From Rubripirellula reticaptiva (GTDB lineage Bacteria > Planctomycetota > Planctomycetia > Pirellulales > Pirellulaceae), in the NCBI RefSeq assembly GCF_007860175.1, contig NZ_SJPX01000001.1:1054001-1118000 (forward strand): a DNA stretch of 64,000 nucleotides. Direction: 5' to 3'. The position numbers and the translations under genes are program-made. How positions within the stretch are numbered: position 1 is the stretch's first letter; each line of letters starts with the position of its first letter. The notes beneath the pieces are model-generated. The model ran no database searches. It was not told where the DNA came from and saw only the letters and a list, made by a program, of their open reading frames with translations. Of this stretch, positions 8,601 through 17,409 are shown piece by piece.

Positions 8601-8616
8601 TGGTACACGTTTTGCC
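8601..8616 (+). promoter_or_regulatory. Sigma-54-type promoter of the Wzy-Wzz-glycosyltransferase operon
   Basis: TGGTACACGTTTTGCC: TGG (8601-8603) and TTGC (8612-8615) have exact -24/-12 spacing, and A and C after TGG also fit TGGCAC. The predicted start near 8627 gives a leader of about 79 bases. The site overlaps an imperfect inverted repeat (GTACACGT against ACGTGTATAC, 8603-8624), which might bind a regulator. Confidence 0.6.
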
Positions 8617-8705
8617 ACGTGTATACGACGTCCACCCGGCTGACGTTTGAGGCAGTCCAGGCTCTGGTTCGTCTTCAAGTGTTTCTTTTTTAGCTCTGTT
8701 GTTTC

Positions 8706-10097
8706 ATGTTCTTCATCTTCGCTATCGTCATCGCCGCCGTGCTGGCGCTTGCTGCCGTCACCGGCGGGCCGTCTCATGCTATGCGCGTGGCTTGGTTGAG
8801 CATGTTGTTTGTTCCTTCGTGGTTGGCGCGAGGCGTTGGATCAATGACCGTCGATCTGCGGATGGTTACCGTGGTGATGGTCGTGCCGATTGCAATTTTC
8901 GGTGGCCGACTTGTCCGGCGGCTTAACTTGATCGACGCGATGGTGTTCTTGTTTCTTGGGATTGGTATCACTTCGCTCTTCCAGTCCGACTCGGCGTCGC
9001 CGACGGAGGTTGCTGCGGTCCTTGGCACCTTGTTGCTGCCCTACTTCTTCGGACGAATCCTGATTGGATCTCTGGCTGATCTTCGCGCGTTGGTGCCTTG
9101 GGCCTGTGCTGCTTGCATCGGGCTGTCGGTGTGGTCGGTATTTGAATCGACCACCAAAATCAATCCGATCAATGTATTGGCCCAGCGAACTGGATCGTTC
9201 AACTCCGAATCCGGTAACCGTATGAACTTGCGCCGCGCCGAAGGGCCACTAGGACACCCGATTTATTTCGGGATGACGCTGGCGATGTTGTTTCCTTGGG
9301 CTGCCGAGGGTGCTCGTTTGGCTCGCAAGCGTCGCTTGTCGCCAGTTTTCTTGTTGACGCCTGTACTCTGCGTGCTAGGTGTTTTCGGAACGATGTCGCG
9401 TGGCCCGATGCTCGCACTCGCCGCTTCTGCAGTTGCGGCTTTGTTTTTCTACCTTCCCTTGCTGAGGTTGCCCTTGATTGGATCGGCCCTCTTGGGCGGT
9501 CTTCTGATGTTTTCGATTTGGCCGACCGTGGTCGAGCAACTTGAATCATTCTCGGGTGAGAAAGCAGAGTATGTCGTTAATATTCAAGGCAAAGATCACG
9601 CCTACACGGGGACCAAGCACCGCGAACTTTTGTATTACGTCTATGCGGATGCCATGGAACAGGCGGCATGGCTTGGTCATGGAAAATGGGGTTCAAAAAT
9701 CACTCACGAGATCATGCTCGAACCGCACCTTCGCGCTCAATTTCGTTCGATCGACAACCACTACATCTTGTTGCAGTTGAGTTGGGGGCTGCTGGGTCTG
9801 GGAGCGTTCCTCATGCTCGGTGTAATGGTCGTTGGCGGCGGCAGTTTGCTTGCCATCTACATTGATCCCGAAGATCGTCTGCTGATTGGTGGGATCACTG
9901 GTTCAATCGCAGCGATCATGTTGTTGTTGCTAACGGTATGGTTGGCATCCGACTTTGGATTCGTATGGTTGATGCTCGTCGGCATGTTAAGCAGTGCAAT
10001 TACTGCCTGGATGAATCGAAGCTCGTCGCAACCTGCCGTCTCGCCTGTTCCAATTCCAGCAGCAGTTCCTTTGACCGTCTCATTTGGGCCGTCATAG
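8706..10097 (+). CDS. O-antigen ligase/polymerase-like membrane protein (Wzy type)
   Basis: 463 residues, strongly hydrophobic, with about ten predicted membrane segments and one large periplasmic loop between roughly residues 290 and 350. The motif RRAEGPLGHPIYFG before the loop is typical of the Wzy_C/O-antigen ligase group, which joins lipid-linked oligosaccharide repeats, or transfers them, at the periplasmic face. With a co-polymerase directly downstream (72-base gap) and a flippase further on, polymerisation of the exopolysaccharide is the likeliest role; ligase activity cannot be excluded. It is the first gene after the sigma-54-type promoter at 8601. No clear Shine-Dalgarno precedes the ATG. 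Confidence 0.82.
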   Translation: MFFIFAIVIAAVLALAAVTGGPSHAMRVAWLSMLFVPSWLARGVGSMTVDLRMVTVVMVVPIAIFGGRLVRRLNLIDAMVFLFLGIGITSLFQSDSASPTEVAAVLGTLLLPYFFGRILIGSLADLRALVPWACAACIGLSVWSVFESTTKINPINVLAQRTGSFNSESGNRMNLRRAEGPLGHPIYFGMTLAMLFPWAAEGARLARKRRLSPVFLLTPVLCVLGVFGTMSRGPMLALAASAVAALFFYLPLLRLPLIGSALLGGLLMFSIWPTVVEQLESFSGEKAEYVVNIQGKDHAYTGTKHRELLYYVYADAMEQAAWLGHGKWGSKITHEIMLEPHLRAQFRSIDNHYILLQLSWGLLGLGAFLMLGVMVVGGGSLLAIYIDPEDRLLIGGITGSIAAIMLLLLTVWLASDFGFVWLMLVGMLSSAITAWMNRSSSQPAVSPVPIPAAVPLTVSFGPS

Positions 10098-10169
10098 CCA
10101 AAACAAAATCAATCGTATTCCGTTCAAATCTCATCAACCGGTTCAATCGCCAAGTTAAAAGAATCTGAA

Positions 10170-12263
10170 ATGACCCAAACTCAACTCCATGCATCTTCCT
10201 CGTATTCACAATCGCCAAATTCGGCGCAGGAAGGTGGAACGGCTGGTGCAAGTGCATCGTCACATAGTTCAGCCGAAACTCGCCTGATCGAACTGGCAAA
10301 GAGGACCTGGAAATGGTTGGTCGTTGCTGCGGTTATCAGTGCTGGTGCTGGTTATTACTGGGCCAAGGAACATAACTCAACGACGTATCAAGTTGAGTCG
10401 CGTTTGGTTTACAACAAAACGTTTTTCGGTGCACCACTGTATCAAGGATTGGATATTCGGACATTGTTGAAGGAGTTCAACTCAAAAGAAGCCATCGCAG
10501 AACTGGTTGAGAAACGGGAACTATTGGCGCCAATCGACTTCATGAGCCGCCAAGTCGAAGCCAATGTTGACGGTGGTGAGGGTTCGGTCACGATCACGAT
10601 GGAATGGGCTGATCAAAAAGACGGCATCGAAATGCTTGACGATTTGGTCGAGATAGGTCTTCGCAGAACTCGCAATATGCGCGATGAAGGCTTGGACCAG
10701 CATCTTTTAGGATTGCACAATGCGATTGAAAAAGAAGCGAAGCCCGAAATTGCAGCTTTGAAGGCGCAGTACGCCGCAATCAGCAAAAAGAACGGTGTTG
10801 ATGACATCACCGTGGCAAGCGAGGAATGGAAATCAAAGCTTGAAGTGATGGAATCCGAGTTGCGAACGCAACAAGCAATCTTTCAAGCCACGCAAGAGCA
10901 GTCCGCTCGTTTGGAATCTGGAGTCGCCTTGGTCGCGACGTCGATCAAAGAAAGCGACTTTGTGCCGAAGCAAAAACCGGTCTCGGCCACGGCACTGCTA
11001 AGCCGCATTACCGACTTGGAATCGGACATCGTCGAGCAACGAAATCAAGCGATCGTGGAAGCGAAGCTGCGAAGTAAGGAAGCCGAATTGTCACGGATCG
11101 AGCCACTTGTTCAACGTGGATTGATGCCTCAGTCTCGCTACAACGAGCTATCAGCAGAGGTAGAACAATTGCGTTTGGAAGCTCGTGGTGATGGTGCAGT
11201 CGCAGACATGGAAGAAGAACTCGATCGTCTGAACCGTCAGATGGAATCATTTGGCGACGACCCATCCACGGCGGTCGAAGCGATGCGAGAATCCTCGCGG
11301 ATCAAATCGGTGCTCGACATGCAGTTGGCAACCTCGCGAGTACATATCGAACACCTTGAAAGCGCGATCGGATATCTCGAGCCAAAAATTAACGAAATGA
11401 ACAAGTCGATGATCCTTGCTCGAACACTTGAAAAAGCGATCGCTATCGAAGAATCAAAGCTTGAAGTTAAAGAAACGTTCGTCGAACAGCTTGAAACTCT
11501 TAAGCATGGTGACGCACACGGTTTTCGTGTGATCGAATCGGCAGCTCCCAGTATGATGCCAGAAAAGAACGACTTTCGTAAACAATTTGCAACTGCGTTT
11601 ATGTTGTGCTTGATGGGTTTGTCGATTCCTGTTCTGGGAATTGGGCTGCGAAGTGTGATGCCTACGCCCGGGACGTCGTTGGCCGAGCGTATGAACATCG
11701 CTGAAATTGGCACCATTTCGAAATCGGAACTGCGAGCCGCATCGTCTACCGGAAAGAAGGCGACGTTGATTCCCGACTCAATTCGCATCGCAGCGGTGCG
11801 ATTGCAACACGTTTCATCGGGTCTGGCCAATCGTTTGGTCCATGTCGTTGGGCTCAACGGGCGTAATGCGTCGATTGCAACGACAAAGCAGTTGGCTGCG
11901 TCGATGGCAAAGCTAGGTGAAGAAGTGATGGTCGTTTTGGTTGGTGAAACGACGCTTGACGAAGGTGAGACCTTCCGAGAAATCACCGAAGACGATCAAT
12001 CGAGCCGATTGCGGATTGTAGCGATGGGCGATTTGCCTGCTGATGAGATTCTCTCACTGTTGCATACCGACTTCCAAACTGATGGACTGGTGCTGTTGAC
12101 CGGATTGTCTTGCAAGAATCGCGCTGATGTGGAACTGGTCAGCCTGAAGTCGGGTGCCGTTTTGTTGTCGGCACCTGGTGGAGCGAAGTTCACCGACGCA
12201 GCTAATGAAGTGGTGGGAAGTTTGACCAAATTCAACGTCCCTATGATCGGAGTGATCTCTTGA
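10170..12263 (+). CDS. Wzz/GumC-like chain-length protein with degenerate BY-kinase tail
   Basis: 697 residues. A first membrane segment near residues 48-66 is followed by a Wzz-type periplasmic domain with long coiled coils (about 180-460), a second membrane segment near 470-492, and a C-terminal cytoplasmic domain. The architecture is that of GumC/Wzc co-polymerases, which set chain length and link Wzy to export. In the C-terminal domain, where a BY-kinase has the P-loop GxGKS/T, this protein reads GLNGRNASIATTK (about residue 559). The Walker A' aspartates are absent and there is no tyrosine cluster at the C-terminus. It therefore looks like a fused but catalytically dead kinase domain. 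The gene ends in a 4-base overlap with the next glycosyltransferase. Confidence 0.85.
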   Translation: MTQTQLHASSSYSQSPNSAQEGGTAGASASSHSSAETRLIELAKRTWKWLVVAAVISAGAGYYWAKEHNSTTYQVESRLVYNKTFFGAPLYQGLDIRTLLKEFNSKEAIAELVEKRELLAPIDFMSRQVEANVDGGEGSVTITMEWADQKDGIEMLDDLVEIGLRRTRNMRDEGLDQHLLGLHNAIEKEAKPEIAALKAQYAAISKKNGVDDITVASEEWKSKLEVMESELRTQQAIFQATQEQSARLESGVALVATSIKESDFVPKQKPVSATALLSRITDLESDIVEQRNQAIVEAKLRSKEAELSRIEPLVQRGLMPQSRYNELSAEVEQLRLEARGDGAVADMEEELDRLNRQMESFGDDPSTAVEAMRESSRIKSVLDMQLATSRVHIEHLESAIGYLEPKINEMNKSMILARTLEKAIAIEESKLEVKETFVEQLETLKHGDAHGFRVIESAAPSMMPEKNDFRKQFATAFMLCLMGLSIPVLGIGLRSVMPTPGTSLAERMNIAEIGTISKSELRAASSTGKKATLIPDSIRIAAVRLQHVSSGLANRLVHVVGLNGRNASIATTKQLAASMAKLGEEVMVVLVGETTLDEGETFREITEDDQSSRLRIVAMGDLPADEILSLLHTDFQTDGLVLLTGLSCKNRADVELVSLKSGAVLLSAPGGAKFTDAANEVVGSLTKFNVPMIGVIS

Positions 12264-13534
12264 TCCTTGGACTAGCTAATGCTGAATTTGAAATCGTCCA
12301 ACCTGTTTTGGCATCGGGGTGGATCACGGCGTTTGAGTGGACGATTGGGATGGTGGCGGTGACCTTCTTGATCCCCACCTTCATGTTGATGGCACAGTGT
12401 GTCGTGGGTTCCTTCCCTCGTCGTCGGTCGATTGATATGCCAACGCAATCAATCGGACGGCCGAGCGTCGATGTGCTGGTGCCAGCCCATAACGAAGAAT
12501 CCGTTATCGGAGCCACGATCGATTCGATTCGTCGTCAGTTGATGCCGGGCGATCGCTTGCTGGTGGTTGCTGACAACTGTAATGACGGAACGGCCGACGT
12601 GGCACGCGCGTTCGGTGCGGTGGTGACGGAGCGTTTTGACGATACCAAGCGGGCCAAAGGTTTCGCCGTTGACCACGGATTGAAGATCCTGCAACAAGAA
12701 CCTCGCGACGTCGTCTTGATGGTTGATGCGGATTGCGATGTCGTCGATGGCTCAATCGATCGATTGGCACGTTTAGCTATTTCGACGGACGGTCCGGTTC
12801 AAGCAAACTATCAGATGCCAGCCGCACAGAGCGGCGGAGCGTGGGGAGCGGTTTCAGGGTTTGCAACCACCGTGAAGAACCAAGTCCGTCCACTTGGTTT
12901 GCACCGGCTTGGATATGGTTGTGTGTTGTATGGATCGGGAATGGCCTTTCCATCGGCGCTGGCAAGTCGCCCCAATTGGGCCAGTGATAACATTGTCGAA
13001 GACATGAAGGTCAGCTACGACTTGATGATTGACGGACACTCGCCCCACTACTGTCCCGAAGCGATTGTTCGCGCTTCGTTGCCCGCTGAGCGTGGCAATG
13101 CGTTGGAGCAACGTAAAAGGTGGGAGCACGGTCACCTGCATACGATTGCGACCCAAACGCCGCGTTTAGTTGGATCCGCAGTCACGTCGGCACGGCCAGC
13201 ATTATTGGTCGCGGCGATCGATTTGTTGATTCCGCCCTTGGCATTGTTGGTTCAGTGTTGGGTCGTCTCGATGCTAAGCATTTTGGTTGTCACTTGGACA
13301 ATGCCGGTAAGTCATTTGCCATTGATCTTGATGACACTTGCCGGTGGATTTTTAGGGTTTGGTGTCATGACGGCTTGGTACGCTCACGGGCGAGATCAAC
13401 TGACAATCAAGCAGTTGTGCATTGTGCCGTTCTACGTGTTGAGCAAGTTCCCGTTGTATGTTGCCGCAATTTTCCGACGGCAAAAAACATGGCGCCGAAC
13501 AGACCGAGATTCTGCAAATGAGGTATGTGCTTAG
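12260..13534 (+). CDS. Membrane-bound family 2 glycosyltransferase (processive-like)
   Basis: 424 residues starting at TTG 12260, inside the TTGA overlap with the upstream stop; GGAG at 12249-12252, seven bases before it, supports this start. An N-terminal membrane segment (about 20-45) precedes a GT2 catalytic domain: VDVLVPAHNEES, the metal-binding VDADCD, a D-rich VEDMK acceptor motif and QRKRWEHGH, the Q/RxxRW-type motif of processive enzymes. Two or three membrane segments follow near 305-400. It resembles inverting GT2 enzymes that add a backbone sugar at the cytoplasmic face. It overlaps or nearly abuts the next gene, so expression is coupled. Confidence 0.85.
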   Translation: MILGLANAEFEIVQPVLASGWITAFEWTIGMVAVTFLIPTFMLMAQCVVGSFPRRRSIDMPTQSIGRPSVDVLVPAHNEESVIGATIDSIRRQLMPGDRLLVVADNCNDGTADVARAFGAVVTERFDDTKRAKGFAVDHGLKILQQEPRDVVLMVDADCDVVDGSIDRLARLAISTDGPVQANYQMPAAQSGGAWGAVSGFATTVKNQVRPLGLHRLGYGCVLYGSGMAFPSALASRPNWASDNIVEDMKVSYDLMIDGHSPHYCPEAIVRASLPAERGNALEQRKRWEHGHLHTIATQTPRLVGSAVTSARPALLVAAIDLLIPPLALLVQCWVVSMLSILVVTWTMPVSHLPLILMTLAGGFLGFGVMTAWYAHGRDQLTIKQLCIVPFYVLSKFPLYVAAIFRRQKTWRRTDRDSANEVCA

Positions 13535-13545
13535 CACTGTTCGTC

Positions 13546-14514
13546 ATGCATACATCTGTTGTTATCGTTAATTACCGAACTGCCTCGTTAACATATGATT
13601 GTCTTGAATCACTTGCAAAGCATGTGGTGGGACGTTCCGACGTACACGTTACGTTGGTCGATAATTTGTCGGGCGATGATTCTGTGTCCCAGCTTCAGTC
13701 GGCGATCGATGATCGTGGTTGGAAATCGTGGGTCACACTGATGCCGCTTGATCGAAACGGCGGGTTTGCGTTCGGAAACAACGCAGCGATTCGAGAAGTC
13801 TTGGCGGCGGATGCCGAGCGAAAGCCCGACTACGTTTGGCTGTTGAACCCGGACACTTTGGTTCGGGAAGGATCGCTCGAGAAATTGATCGCGTATTTGG
13901 AAGCAAATCCGCAGTGTGGTTTAGTGGGCAGTCGACTTGAGGATCCTGATGGCACGCCTCAGCGGTCGGCATTTCGGTTTCCTAGTTTGGCCAGTGAGTT
14001 TGATGACGGACTGCGACTTGGTCTGGTATCGAAGGTGTTATCAAGCAAAACTGTTGCACCACCGATTTCTAATACGGCCGTCAAGACTGGCTGGGTGGCC
14101 GGTGCCAGCATGTTGGTTCGTCGCGAAGTATTTGAAGATGTTGGTTTGCTTGACGACGAGTACTTCATGTACTACGAAGAGACCGATTTTTGCCGACAGG
14201 CCTCGCTGGTTGGTTGGTACTGTGCGTATGAACCGGCCAGTCGTGTGGTCCATTTAGTTGGCCAAGCCTCGGGGGTCACGATTCGCAATGCCGTTCCGAA
14301 ACGCCGACCGCAATACTGGTTCGACTCACGTCGCCGGTACTTTGTAAAGAACCATGGCGCTGTCTATTCCGGATTAGTCGATGTGGCTTGGGCAGTTAGT
14401 TACGCGTCCTGGTGTGTGCGATCAAAATTGCAAGGCAAACCCAGCTACGACCCACCGAAGTTGTTGGTTGACTTCGTTCGAAACAGCGTTTGGATGCGTG
14501 GGGTGACAACTTGA
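13546..14514 (+). CDS. Family 2 glycosyltransferase, WbbL/rhamnosyltransferase-like
   Basis: 322 residues from the ATG at 13546; an in-frame ATG at 13525 would overlap the previous gene by 10 bases and is the alternative. The fold starts at once with SVVIVNYRT, then NGGFAFGNNAAIR, LLNPDT (the DXD-equivalent), GWVAGASMLVRREVF and EETDFCRQA. This set is typical of WbbL-like GT2 enzymes, many of which transfer rhamnose from dTDP-rhamnose, the nucleotide sugar made by the rml genes here. The sugar assignment is inference. The stop TGA shares one base with the ATG of the next gene (TGATG). Confidence 0.85.
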   Translation: MHTSVVIVNYRTASLTYDCLESLAKHVVGRSDVHVTLVDNLSGDDSVSQLQSAIDDRGWKSWVTLMPLDRNGGFAFGNNAAIREVLAADAERKPDYVWLLNPDTLVREGSLEKLIAYLEANPQCGLVGSRLEDPDGTPQRSAFRFPSLASEFDDGLRLGLVSKVLSSKTVAPPISNTAVKTGWVAGASMLVRREVFEDVGLLDDEYFMYYEETDFCRQASLVGWYCAYEPASRVVHLVGQASGVTIRNAVPKRRPQYWFDSRRRYFVKNHGAVYSGLVDVAWAVSYASWCVRSKLQGKPSYDPPKLLVDFVRNSVWMRGVTT

Positions 14515-15119
14515 TGGATTCGGTGAACCCCTCTGTATTCACGCTGATTCGCGAGGATTATCGAGCCAATGGCAGCGATTGGCACCGGCCCGGATTCCGT
14601 GCCTTGGCCACGTATCGCTATGGCGTTTGGCGAATGAGTTTTAAGTATCGAATCGTTCGAATATTGCTGGGGGTTTTTTACAAGGTTTGTCAGCGCCGGT
14701 GCATGCATGTGTATGGGATTGAACTTCCCTATTCAGCAAGCATCGGCCGCAACGTTACGATTGAACATCAGCATGGGATTGTGGTTCATGGTGCTAGTGT
14801 CATTGGCGATGGTTGCATCATCCGCCAAGGGGTGACGCTGGGGATCCGAGACGAAAAGTGCTTGGACCAGGCACCCCGGTTGGGTAAACGGGTCAGCGTT
14901 GGCGCCGGTGCCAAAATTCTTGGCGATGTTACCATTGGTGACGATGCAAAGATTGGTGCAAATGCGGTGGTGTTGTGTGATGTTCCGGCCGGTCAAACCG
15001 CTGTTGGCATTCCTGCGCGTGTGATTTGCAAGAAAACACATTCCGATCGCGACGGCTTTGATAACGGTGAATCTGAGTCGCAGCATGCAAGTTCTTCGAT
15101 CAACGAGGCACTCGCATGA
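14514..15119 (+). CDS. Serine-acetyltransferase-like hexapeptide acyltransferase (2 of 3)
   Basis: 201 residues from the ATG at 14514, which overlaps the upstream stop by one base (TGATG). After a helical N-terminus (FTLIREDYRANG), the hexapeptide helix runs from SIGRNVTIEHQHGIVVHGA through IRQGVTLG and VTIGDDAKIGANAVVLCDVPAG to GIPARVI. Unlike true CysE it is short and ends in a polar Ser/Asp-rich tail. Sandwiched between two GT2 genes, it is best read as an O-acyltransferase acting on the nascent glycan. The downstream gene overlaps by ATGA. Confidence 0.82.
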   Translation: MDSVNPSVFTLIREDYRANGSDWHRPGFRALATYRYGVWRMSFKYRIVRILLGVFYKVCQRRCMHVYGIELPYSASIGRNVTIEHQHGIVVHGASVIGDGCIIRQGVTLGIRDEKCLDQAPRLGKRVSVGAGAKILGDVTIGDDAKIGANAVVLCDVPAGQTAVGIPARVICKKTHSDRDGFDNGESESQHASSSINEALA

Positions 15120-16129
15120 ACTTAAGTGAAAACGTACGAAACGAAGTCGGTGTGGTCGCGATTGGACGCAACGAAGGCGAACGTCTCAAGCGTTGTCTGC
15201 AATCGGTCCAGGGTTACCGCGCGGTCGTGTATGTGGACTCGAATTCTTCTGACGCCAGCGTCGACATGGCCAAACAGATGGGCGTGTCGGTGGTCGAGCT
15301 TGATATGTCGAAGCCGTTTTCAGCGGCTCGGGCACGCAACGAAGGGTTCGACCGGTTGATGGAGTTGTTTCCTGAAACGAAGTACGTGCAGTTCGCTGAT
15401 GGCGACTGTGAGATCGTGAAAGGATGGATCGATCGAGCGGTATCGGAAATGGACCAAGATTCGGCTCTAGCCGCAGTCGCGGGGCGTCGACGCGAACGCT
15501 ATCCAAGCTTTTCGATTTACAACCAACTGTGTGATATGGAATGGAACACACCGGTTGGTGATGCCAAAGCATGCGGTGGCGATGCGTTGTTGCGGACTGC
15601 AGCGCTTTCGCAGGCGGGTGGATACAACCCGGTTGTGATTGCCGGCGAAGAACCCGAGTTGTGTGTTCGGATGCGATCAATGGGTTGGAAGATTCGTCGC
15701 GTTGATTGCGAGATGACACTGCATGACGCCGCAATGACTCGGTTTAAACAGTGGTGGCGGCGGATGCAAAGAAGCGGCCACGCGTATGCTCAGGGTGCGA
15801 ACATGCACGGTGGCGCTCCTGAACGTCACTGGGTACGAGAGTTACGAAGTATATGTTTCTGGGCATTCGTTGTGCCACTGATCAGCCTTTTGTTGGCGTG
15901 GCCAACATCCGGGCTAAGCCTTTTGCTATTGATAGGGTATCCCGTTTTGATGAGGCGAGTCTATCGCTACTACCAAGGACGTGGGTTCACAAATTCGGAC
16001 GCAAGATTGGCCGCTATTTTTGATGTACTTGCTAAGTTCCCCCAATTCGTCGGCGTTGCGGTTTTTTACGTGAATCATTTACAGTCCAAACACACAAAAC
16101 TAATTGAATATAAGGGAGCCACCCAATGA
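15116..16129 (+). CDS. Family 2 glycosyltransferase
   Basis: 337 residues. GT2 motifs: VVAIGRNEGERL at the start, VVYVDSNSSDAS, the metal-binding FADGDCE, CGGDALLRT and the acceptor-side GEEPELCVRMR near residue 180. Two membrane segments (about 240-285) and a basic C-terminus anchor it to the inner face of the membrane. The ATG is embedded in the ATGA overlap with the previous stop and is preceded by GAGG at seven bases. The substrate is unknown. The gene runs by another ATGA overlap into the next glycosyltransferase. Confidence 0.86.
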   Translation: MNLSENVRNEVGVVAIGRNEGERLKRCLQSVQGYRAVVYVDSNSSDASVDMAKQMGVSVVELDMSKPFSAARARNEGFDRLMELFPETKYVQFADGDCEIVKGWIDRAVSEMDQDSALAAVAGRRRERYPSFSIYNQLCDMEWNTPVGDAKACGGDALLRTAALSQAGGYNPVVIAGEEPELCVRMRSMGWKIRRVDCEMTLHDAAMTRFKQWWRRMQRSGHAYAQGANMHGGAPERHWVRELRSICFWAFVVPLISLLLAWPTSGLSLLLLIGYPVLMRRVYRYYQGRGFTNSDARLAAIFDVLAKFPQFVGVAVFYVNHLQSKHTKLIEYKGATQ

Positions 16130-17409
16130 GTGTCTTCGTAGAAACACGCCGGCAAATCAGTGAGCTTCCAGTTTCATCACCGACACCGGAATTTACAGGG
16201 AAGATAGCCTACTTGGTAAATCAGTATCCCTTTCCTAGCGGAACATTCATTCGTCGTGAAATTGAAGCAATGGAGAATTTTGGAGTCCAAGTTGTTCGGT
16301 TTGCAATTCGTCAAACAGATGTTCGCCTTTCTGAGCCGAAGGATTTAGTCGAGGCGTCGCGAACTCGAATCGTTCTAAATCTCGGTGTGATCGGTTTGTT
16401 TTCAGCGGCATTTGTCACGGCGCTGACAAGTCCCGGGAAATTTCTGAAGACGCTTGCCCTGACCATCAAGCTTGGCTGGCATTCCGATCGCGGTTTGTTC
16501 TGTAACTTGATTTACTTTCTAGAATCCTGCCAGCTAACACGTTGGTTGATTCAGGAAAAGGTCGAACACTTGCATGCCCACTACGGAACGAATCCGGCAG
16601 CGGTTGCGATGTTTTGCCGATCGCTTGGCGGTCCAACTTATAGTTTCACCATTCACGGCCCGCATGAATTTGACAAGCCACATTTCTTAAGACTCGGCGA
16701 AAAGGTGGCTCGTTCGAAGTTCGCAGTAACGATTAGCGAATACGGTCGTAGCCAGCTTTATCGGTGGACTGAACGAGAGCATTGGGGAAAGATTGCGGTT
16801 GTTCACTGTGGTCTCGATAAGAATTACTTCAGTCGAGAGCTCACACCGCCGCCTGCTGCCCGACGACTAGTTTTTATCGGTCGATTGGACGAGCAGAAGG
16901 GAACACACCTGTTGGTCGAAGCTGCCAAATTATTGCATGAAGACGGGGTCGATTTCCAATTGACCATGGTAGGTGATGGACCGATGCGTGGCGAACTCGA
17001 GACCATGATTCAGAGCTATGGACTCGATGAATGTGTTCGCTTAGCAGGTTGGCAGAACGATGACGAAGTCCGTGAGTCGCTGCTAGATTCTCGAGCACTT
17101 GTATTATCAAGTTTTGCCGAAGGCTTGCCCGTTGTGATCATGGAATCTTTGGCGATGGGACGGCCTGTTATTTCAACCAACATTGCAGGCGTTGGCGAAT
17201 TGGTTCAGCCGGGTGTTTGTGGATGGCTGGTTCCCGCCGGTGCGGTTAGACCACTTGCCGATAAAATGCTCGAAGCGATTGAAATGCCTGTTGATCAATT
17301 GGCACAGTACGGCAAGGCTGGTGCCAGATTGGTGATGGCACATCACAATGCGATAACTGAAGCCGAGAAGCTTGCTCGATTGATTGGTTTGACCGAAATC
17401 CACTCATGA
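16126..17409 (+). CDS. Glycosyltransferase, GT4 type (colanic-acid WcaL-like)
   Basis: 427 residues. The N-terminal half has the WcaL-like start IAYLVNQYPFPSGTFIRREI and HAHYGTNPAAVA, then FTIHGPHEFD. The donor-binding half has RRLVFIGRLDEQKGTHLLVEA, MVGDGPMR and the E-x7-E signature SSFAEGLPVVIMESLAMGRPVI. This is a retaining GT4 acting on lipid-linked repeats. AAGGGAG seven bases before the ATG is the strongest ribosome-binding site in the operon, possibly reinforcing translation midway. It overlaps both neighbours by ATGA. Confidence 0.9.
   Translation: MSVFVETRRQISELPVSSPTPEFTGKIAYLVNQYPFPSGTFIRREIEAMENFGVQVVRFAIRQTDVRLSEPKDLVEASRTRIVLNLGVIGLFSAAFVTALTSPGKFLKTLALTIKLGWHSDRGLFCNLIYFLESCQLTRWLIQEKVEHLHAHYGTNPAAVAMFCRSLGGPTYSFTIHGPHEFDKPHFLRLGEKVARSKFAVTISEYGRSQLYRWTEREHWGKIAVVHCGLDKNYFSRELTPPPAARRLVFIGRLDEQKGTHLLVEAAKLLHEDGVDFQLTMVGDGPMRGELETMIQSYGLDECVRLAGWQNDDEVRESLLDSRALVLSSFAEGLPVVIMESLAMGRPVISTNIAGVGELVQPGVCGWLVPAGAVRPLADKMLEAIEMPVDQLAQYGKAGARLVMAHHNAITEAEKLARLIGLTEIHS

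Noticed and set aside
8433-8777. 114-codon minus-strand frame
   Set aside because: Overlaps the Wzy-like gene start and the sigma-54-type promoter; composition is that of a shadow frame.
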